Assembly: GCF_020829445.1 (NCBI RefSeq)
Contig: NZ_JAIVFV010000034.1
Span: 1-50,557 of the forward strand
DNA from: Nostoc sp. CHAB 5836
GTDB lineage: Bacteria; Cyanobacteriota; Cyanobacteriia; Cyanobacteriales; Nostocaceae
Length of the DNA: 50,557 bases
Direction of reading: 5' to 3'
The notes under the pieces are model-generated. The model was given only the letters and a program-made list of their open reading frames with translations, was not told the origin of the DNA and ran no database searches. This document shows positions 44,844-50,557 of the stretch, one piece after another (position 1 is the stretch's first letter; each line of letters starts with the position of its first letter). Made by a program: the position numbers and the translations under genes.

Positions 44844-44909
44844 ATTTTTTAAATAAAAAATTTCGCTCTGCTGAAGTTTTGCTATCTGATAAATAGTTAG
44901 CCTGAATAT

Positions 44910-47900
44910 TCATTCACCATATTGGTCAAGCTCTGCTAATTTTTGATTAAGTAGTATTGCCAGTTCAGCTTCATCAAGACTGTCATAAGGATTTAGAACA
45001 TCTGTTTGGGAGTTAATTTTTACCTCAAATTCAATCCTATCAGCTAATACTTCTTCTCTTAAATAATTACTCAGACTTGTGATATTAGGATAGTCAAATA
45101 TCACAGATGAAGATAAAGTGCAAGCTAAATTACTTTCTAACCTATTTTTAAATTCTAGTACCATTAACGAGTTTAAACCTAACTCTAAGAAAGAAGTTTG
45201 TTGAGGAATCACGCTAGTTGCACTTAATCCAGTTACCTGCCGTAATACTTGCTCAATCCCTTGAGATAAAGTTGTTGCTCTCTCATCTATAGATACAGAT
45301 TTTAATTTTTCTAATAATTTGGCATTTTGACTATTTTTTGTTGGTGTGATTACTTCTTTAAAGAATGGTTGATTAATCTTAAAAGCTTGATTAAAAGTAG
45401 ACCAATCAATATCGATAATTGCTCCTTGAGAAACGTTGCCTAAAATCAATTGACTGAGATATTCTAGAGCAGTATCAGAAGACATACTTTGAATACCCCA
45501 ACTAGCAAAACGTTGTTTGTGCATTTCATTACCTGTATCCCATGCTCCCCAATTAATGCTGATACCTGGTAAGCCTAAATTTCGGCGTTGCTGCATTAAA
45601 GCATCCATAAAAGCATTAGCAGCAGCGTAACTACTTTGACCGGGTGAACCGAGGATTACAGCAGCAGAAGAAAAGACTATAAAAAAGTCTAAAGATAGAT
45701 TGCGGGTGTAGCGGTCTAATAATAAAGTGCCTTCTACTTTGGGACGCATAACATTTTGATATCTTTCCCAATTTTGATTGACTAAAAGACCATCATCTAA
45801 GACACCAGCCGCGTGAATTACCCCGCGTAAAGAAGGTAAATCTGTGCCAAAACGAGAGAATATTTGTTCTATATCTGCTGGGGAGGTAATATCAGCGCCG
45901 ATAATTGTAACCTGTTGTATACCATTTTTGGTTAATGAGGCGATCGCTTCTGGTTGAGATTTAACATTCCGGCTACACAAAACTATATGACTAGCACCCA
46001 TTTTTGATAACCACTCAGCCATTAACAAGCCAAGTTTACCCAAACCACCAGTAATTAAATAAGCTCCTTCTTTGCTCACTAACTGCTGTTTTTGTGCTGT
46101 GGGAATTGTCGCAGATACTAACCTTGCACCATAGCGGTTTCCTTGACGTAAAGCTAGGCGCGACTCACTGCTTGAAGTGTGTAATTCGTTGAACAAAAAT
46201 TCAGCTTCATCAGGTTCTACTGTGGGTGATAAATCCAAACATACACAACGCATTTGGGGATATTCGTTATTAATGACTGCTCCTAATCCCCATAGTCCAG
46301 ACTGTTCAGGTTGTACATAATTATCAGCTAACACTTGATTTGCAGCGCGAGTTAGTAACCATAAATTAGGTAACTTCTGCCACTTAGCGGTGATGGTTTG
46401 AATTAAGTGCAATGCTGTATTACAACTTTTGTAAACTGTATCTGCTTCCACAGTAAAAATCACCCCTGTCGGAAATTCTCCCGATGGATATGCTTCTTGA
46501 TACAAACGCTCAAAATCAGATTTTTGAGATGGATTGATGACAAAATTGTTTTGAGAACGGCGTTGATAATCATCACCCATTTCCACGGTAATGACTTGCT
46601 CTCCAGATTGTTTCAATAACGCTATCAACTGATTAAAAATTGGAACATGATGTCCAAATACTAACCAAGAATTGTTAGCATTGGCTGTAACTTTTGAAAT
46701 TGAATTCAGCTTTTGCCATTCAACTTGGTAAAACCAATTTTTTGTATTTTCTTGCCATAAACGCTGCAAAGCCATCGGATTAGTCCGCCGTGCAACTAAA
46801 TCTGTAAACCGAGCGCAAAGCCGTTCTTGTTCATCATAAACATCGACATCTACAGTCATTTCGCCATTAGTATCAGACTTAATATAAACGCGTGTCCCAG
46901 CTTGAGAACCAGGATTTCCAAAAAATTCCAACGAAGAGAAACCATAAGGTAAATGCAACTCCTTACCGTGAATTTCTGGGAAAGCCGCGCCAATACTTTG
47001 GAAACAAGCATCTAAAAGCACAGGATGAAGACAATAACGCTCATCTACTAAACTGCGATCGATACTAATCTTAGCCTGAGAACCATTCCCTAAATAACGT
47101 AATTCTTCAATAGCTCGAAATCCCTTTCCATAGCTAATCCCCATCTGCTCATAAAGCTCATAAAATCGAGAGATAGCAACAGATTCCCCTCCGCTTTCCT
47201 CTGCGTCTCTGCGTCTGTGCGTGAGATTTTCATATTCATTTTTAGCTTTAATCTCACCACTAACATGAAGAACCCACTTATCTTGTGATGAATCACTACT
47301 AAATATCTCAAAAGCATAGCCAGATGATTTTTTCGGTTTAAAAATTATTTGCAATGTAGTTTGAGATTGAGATAATAACAACCCCTGATGAATCGAAACA
47401 TTTTGTATAGTCAACCCATCAGTAAATATTTTCTGACTAGCTGCTAAAATCGCTTCAATAAAACCCGTCGCCGGAAATAAGATTTTTCCAAATACCTGAT
47501 GTCCCTCAAGATAACCTGGATGATCAGAACTTATATCTCCCTCAAAAATAATTTCTCCTGTAGCTAACTTTTTGAAATCACTAATAAAAGGATGCAGCTT
47601 AGTTTTAATATCAGCTACAGAAAATTGTGAACTTGACAACCAATAGCGTTCTCGTTGAAACGGATAAGTAGGTAAATCAATCCGCTTTCCTTGCTTAAAT
47701 ACCTCCGCCCATTCTAGAGAATAACCATTAACAAAAAGTGTCGCCAAACTTCTGTACATCTGCGCTTGCTCATCTTTTCCAGGGACGATACTAGGTAGAT
47801 ATAATACTTCTTTGAGTTGAGAACTAAGTCTCGCCATACCCAGTAAGACAGGCTTCGCTCCCAACTCCAGAAAACAGCGATAACCACTGTCAATTAAGAA

Positions 47901-50557
47901 TTGAAATCCTTGACCAAAATGCACAGTGCTGCGAATATGTTGTAGCCAATAATCGGGAGTAGCAATTTCTTTACCAATTGGTTTACCCGTGACATTGCTA
48001 ATAATAGTCAAGCTTGGTTCATAGAAAGAAACTCTATGCAAAACCTCAGCAAACTCATCAATAATTGGCTCCATTAAAGCAGAGTGAAAAGCGTGAGATA
48101 CAGCTAAACGTCTAGTTTTATAACTTTGTTCTATAAAAAGTTTTTCTAGTTGCTCAACAATTTCATTCAAGCCAGAAATTACAGTAATTGCCCCATTAGC
48201 TGCGGCAATATTAACTTGATTGCGATATGGAGCAATATAAGCTGTTACTGTTTCATAATCAGCGTAAATTGCTGTCATAGCTCCATTATGCGGTAGTTCT
48301 CCCATTAAGCGGCCGCGTTGGCTAACTAATTGCAGAGCATCTTCTAAAGAAAAGACTCCAGCTAAACAAGCTGCGACATATTCACCAATGCTATGTCCTA
48401 AAAGTGCCGAGGGTTGTATTCCCCAAGATTGCCATAATTTAGCAAGTGCGTATTCCAGGGAAAACAACGCTGGCTGTGTGATTTGAGTCTGTTCGAGCAA
48501 ATCGCTATTTGGCAATTCAAATATTAAATCTAACAGCGATGTTCCTAAAATAGGTTGCAGAATTTTGTCACAAATATCTAGAGTATTTTTAAAGACAGGT
48601 TCTTTTTGATAAAGAGTTTGTCCCATCCCTGAATATTGAGAACCTTGTCCGGAAAATAGAAAAGCTACGTTTGATTGAGTTTCTGATGCAATTGGCGTAA
48701 TTATCTGATCAGAATCCTCACCTTTCTGGAAATCAGTAAGCGCTTTTTCGGCTGTGGTGATTGAGTCGGCTAGAATACACAATCGATGGCGGAAATTAGC
48801 CCGTCCTGTACTAGCGGTAAAACAAGCATCGGCTAAATTTACAGATTCATTTAAAACTGATTGATAATTTTTTGCTAACTCTTGGAGAGATTTTTCAGAA
48901 CGAGCTGAAAGAGGTAAAAGGTAAAGCTGATGCTCAGATTTTTGTGAGGAATTAGATGCAATTTCTCCCACAATAATATGGGCATTGGTACCACTAAATC
49001 CAAAGGAACTCACACCCGCAATTCGTTCTCGTTCACTAGGATGCCAGTTTTTACCATGTACTGGAACTTCAAAAATATGAGAACTCCAATCAAAACGGGG
49101 ATTGGGTTTTTCAAAGTGAAGATGCGGTGGAATTTTATGATGTTGCAAGGCTAAAACAGTTTTGATTAACCCAGCAATTCCGGCTGCTCCTTCTAAATGC
49201 CCTAAATTAGTTTTGACAGAACCAATAATTAAAGGGCGATTTTGGGGGCGGTTTCCAAACACCGCAGCCATACTTTCTAATTCAATCGGATCGCCGATCG
49301 CAGTACCGGTACCATGAGCTTCAATAAAATCTATCTGCTCTGGTTTTAGTTTCGCTGTATTCAGTGCTTGATGTAATAATTTTTCTTGAGCATCACCATT
49401 AGGTACGGTCAACCCACTACTGGGGCCATCGTGATTCACGGCTGTACTGTAAACTTTAGCTAAAATGCGATCGCCATTTTTAACTGCTTGACTCAACCGC
49501 TTGAGAACAATCATCCCACAACCTTCGCCCCGCACCATGCCATTGGCACTTGCATCAAAAGTCTTGCAACGTCCATCAGGTGCAAGCATCTGGGCGCGAC
49601 TTTCAATTAAGGAAATTATCGGGGTTAAAATTACGTTGACACCACCCGCTAAGGCAACGTCACACTCACCATTACGCAAGGCATTACAAGCCAAATGTAC
49701 TGCGACTAATGAAGAAGAACAAGCAGTATCAACTGTCATTGATGGCCCTTGCAAGCCTAGTACATAAGAAAGACGACCGGCGGCTACACTAACAGAAGTT
49801 CCAGAACCAGTATAGGCGTTGATTGCTTCTGGAGCATAACTCAATTGTGCATAGTCTTGAGTCATTGCCCCCACAAAAACGCCAGTTTGACTGTTGCGTA
49901 ACTGTTGGGGATTTTGACCGGCAGATTCTAAAGCTTGCCAAGTTGTTTCTAATAGTAGGCGCTGTTGCGGATCTATAGCGACAGCTTCGCGGGGGAGAAT
50001 GCTGAAAAATTCGGCATCAAATTGATCTATTTTTTCTAAAAATGCGCCGTAAGGAGAATATATTTTTCCTGGTGCATCTGGATCGGGATGATACCACGCT
50101 TTTATATCCCAGCGATCGCCGGGAATTTCTCTCACCGCATCTTTACCCTGCTCTAAAAGTTGCCAGAATGATTTGAGATCATCTGCACCACCAGGAAATC
50201 TGCAAGCCATCCCGACAATGACAATTGGATCTTCTTCTGGTTGTGGTTTTTCTGATAGTTTCCCGAATAACCCCTCTCCAAACCTCTCCCCCACAGGGAG
50301 AGAGGCTTTAAATTGGGTGTTAAGTTGATGCACGTCAGAGATATTTAAAACTTCTCCCAGGAGATAATCTGCTAACGTTTCGACATTGGGGAAACGAAAG
50401 GTAATTGTTGTGGGTAAAGAACAATTAAAATCTGTTTGGATAAGATTACGAAGTTCTGTAGAGGTGAGAGAGTCCATCCCCATATCAAAAAAGCCTTGTT
50501 GGGGAGATACTACTTCATTTTTTGATAGTCCTAATACAGTGGAGACGCGCAAACTTA
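44910..50557 (-). CDS. mcyD: Microcystin synthetase McyD, C-terminal part (PKS: ACP-KS-AT-DH-KR-ACP), gene runs off the window
   Basis: About 1880 residues of a modular type I PKS whose frame is open to the window edge, so the 5' half lies outside. Order: ACP of the preceding module (GMDSLTS near residue 27), KS (about 108-535; DTACSSS near 274, EAHGTGT, NLGHLEGA), AT (about 630-930; GQGSQYSGMG, GHSIGE, HAFHS, malonyl type), DH (HQVFGKILFP near 1020), KR (TGGLGKLG near 1500, LDD motif indicating B-type, SSYAAANAF), ACP (LGLNSLM near 1794). The C-terminal docking helix contains LDEAELAILLNQKLAEL. This matches the second module of McyD (KS-AT-DH-KR-ACP), which extends the Adda polyketide. Two repeat-derived stretches lie in frame, in the ACP-KS linker and in the DH region. 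No internal TTG should be taken as the start. Confidence 0.95.
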   Translation of the reverse strand, partial: SLRVSTVLGLSKNEVVSPQQGFFDMGMDSLTSTELRNLIQTDFNCSLPTTITFRFPNVETLADYLLGEVLNISDVHQLNTQFKASLPVGERFGEGLFGKLSEKPQPEEDPIVIVGMACRFPGGADDLKSFWQLLEQGKDAVREIPGDRWDIKAWYHPDPDAPGKIYSPYGAFLEKIDQFDAEFFSILPREAVAIDPQQRLLLETTWQALESAGQNPQQLRNSQTGVFVGAMTQDYAQLSYAPEAINAYTGSGTSVSVAAGRLSYVLGLQGPSMTVDTACSSSLVAVHLACNALRNGECDVALAGGVNVILTPIISLIESRAQMLAPDGRCKTFDASANGMVRGEGCGMIVLKRLSQAVKNGDRILAKVYSTAVNHDGPSSGLTVPNGDAQEKLLHQALNTAKLKPEQIDFIEAHGTGTAIGDPIELESMAAVFGNRPQNRPLIIGSVKTNLGHLEGAAGIAGLIKTVLALQHHKIPPHLHFEKPNPRFDWSSHIFEVPVHGKNWHPSERERIAGVSSFGFSGTNAHIIVGEIASNSSQKSEHQLYLLPLSARSEKSLQELAKNYQSVLNESVNLADACFTASTGRANFRHRLCILADSITTAEKALTDFQKGEDSDQIITPIASETQSNVAFLFSGQGSQYSGMGQTLYQKEPVFKNTLDICDKILQPILGTSLLDLIFELPNSDLLEQTQITQPALFSLEYALAKLWQSWGIQPSALLGHSIGEYVAACLAGVFSLEDALQLVSQRGRLMGELPHNGAMTAIYADYETVTAYIAPYRNQVNIAAANGAITVISGLNEIVEQLEKLFIEQSYKTRRLAVSHAFHSALMEPIIDEFAEVLHRVSFYEPSLTIISNVTGKPIGKEIATPDYWLQHIRSTVHFGQGFQFLIDSGYRCFLELGAKPVLLGMARLSSQLKEVLYLPSIVPGKDEQAQMYRSLATLFVNGYSLEWAEVFKQGKRIDLPTYPFQRERYWLSSSQFSVADIKTKLHPFISDFKKLATGEIIFEGDISSDHPGYLEGHQVFGKILFPATGFIEAILAASQKIFTDGLTIQNVSIHQGLLLSQSQTTLQIIFKPKKSSGYAFEIFSSDSSQDKWVLHVSGEIKAKNEYENLTHRRRDAEESGGESVAISRFYELYEQMGISYGKGFRAIEELRYLGNGSQAKISIDRSLVDERYCLHPVLLDACFQSIGAAFPEIHGKELHLPYGFSSLEFFGNPGSQAGTRVYIKSDTNGEMTVDVDVYDEQERLCARFTDLVARRTNPMALQRLWQENTKNWFYQVEWQKLNSISKVTANANNSWLVFGHHVPIFNQLIALLKQSGEQVITVEMGDDYQRRSQNNFVINPSQKSDFERLYQEAYPSGEFPTGVIFTVEADTVYKSCNTALHLIQTITAKWQKLPNLWLLTRAANQVLADNYVQPEQSGLWGLGAVINNEYPQMRCVCLDLSPTVEPDEAEFLFNELHTSSSESRLALRQGNRYGARLVSATIPTAQKQQLVSKEGAYLITGGLGKLGLLMAEWLSKMGASHIVLCSRNVKSQPEAIASLTKNGIQQVTIIGADITSPADIEQIFSRFGTDLPSLRGVIHAAGVLDDGLLVNQNWERYQNVMRPKVEGTLLLDRYTRNLSLDFFIVFSSAAVILGSPGQSSYAAANAFMDALMQQRRNLGLPGISINWGAWDTGNEMHKQRFASWGIQSMSSDTALEYLSQLILGNVSQGAIIDIDWSTFNQAFKINQPFFKEVITPTKNSQNAKLLEKLKSVSIDERATTLSQGIEQVLRQVTGLSATSVIPQQTSFLELGLNSLMVLEFKNRLESNLACTLSSSVIFDYPNITSLSNYLREEVLADRIEFEVKINSQTDVLNPYDSLDEAELAILLNQKLAELDQYGE
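47196..47224. repeat. TCTGCGTC tandem octamers inside mcyD
   Basis: TCTGCGTCTCTGCGTC followed by TGTGCGTG (47200-47223) is a tandem octamer of a type normally seen between genes in cyanobacteria. Here it lies in the reading frame of the mcyD DH region, giving the residues THRRRDAEE on the minus strand. Confidence 0.75.
50269..50311. repeat. Dispersed CCCCTCTCC/GGGAGAGAGG hairpin repeat inside mcyD
   Basis: A CCCCTCTCCAAACCTCTCCC stretch followed by GGGAGAGAGGCTTTA forms an inverted-repeat unit typical of cyanobacterial intergenic DNA; a relative lies at about 9807-9835 inside the MITE. Here it is read in frame in the ACP-KS linker (KASLPVGERFGEGL on the minus strand). Confidence 0.75.

Noticed and set aside
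49501..49767. Plus-strand 88-codon frame inside mcyD
   Set aside because: It is antisense to the highly conserved ketosynthase core; such frames arise from codon bias on the opposite strand.
50540..50552. TTG near the window edge as the start of the PKS gene
   Set aside because: The frame is open to the window edge and the sequence begins inside an ACP domain, so the gene continues outside.
10547..50557. Nodularin (nda) rather than microcystin cluster
   Set aside because: Separate mcyA, mcyB and mcyC genes with five adenylation domains in total (two in McyA, two in McyB, one in McyC) plus McyE are present, and McyB carries a complete extra module. Nodularin synthetases have fewer modules.

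Overview
The window comes from a filamentous, probably heterocystous (Nostoc/Fischerella-like) cyanobacterium. GCGATCGC (HIP1) octamers are scattered throughout. Tandem heptamers of the TCATTGG type, several short inverted-repeat (MITE-like) elements and IS200/IS605, IS630 and IS5 debris are present, and the chromosomal genes have a cyanobacterial flavour. Genus and strain cannot be fixed from this sequence alone.

Left part (1-7216): ordinary chromosomal genes. These are nadC (NAD synthesis), a small GlsB/YeaQ-type membrane protein, a KDPG aldolase, two paralogous L,D-transpeptidases, a Uma2-family nuclease, a HigA-like antitoxin without a visible toxin partner, and a divergent Hsp70. The spacers carry two convincing hairpin terminators and many short repeats.

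Middle (7217-10546): a belt of mobile debris. It holds a TA-flanked MITE and an IS630-type HTH remnant, a hypothetical gene fragment, and an IS200/IS605 element with intact tnpA but truncated tnpB. That element cuts a yoeB toxin gene whose yefM antitoxin is intact. A second MITE, a scrap of an XRE-type regulator and an IS5-type transposase scrap follow.

Right part (10547-50557, all on the minus strand): a microcystin synthetase cluster in the transcription order mcyD (3' part only, running off the window), mcyJ, mcyE, mcyF, mcyI, mcyH, mcyA, mcyB, mcyC. McyD/E build Adda and attach D-Glu. McyJ O-methylates Adda. McyF and McyI are racemase and dehydrogenase tailoring/supply enzymes, and McyH is the exporter. 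McyA adds N-methyl-Ser (to become Mdha) and a D-amino acid; McyB adds the position-2 residue and MeAsp; McyC adds the position-4 residue and cyclises with its thioesterase. Pocket residues read from the sequence give Glu (DPRHSGVVGK), Ser (DVWHISLIDK) and MeAsp (DARHVGIFVK). The second McyA pocket reads DAWFLGNVVK, the classic Leu code, where Ala is usual. The predicted product is therefore a [D-Leu1]microcystin.

The most unusual observations are the predicted D-Leu1 pocket and three typical cyanobacterial intergenic repeats that sit in frame inside the megasynthase genes, one of them a ~99-bp inverted-repeat element just before the YKTGD core motif of the McyA Ser-activating domain. There is also a 181-bp MITE between mcyF and mcyI, and an unannotated 47-codon ORF with a ribosome binding site that ends 8 nt before mcyA. 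The microcystin pathway itself is well described; I do not see a wholly new enzyme system here.
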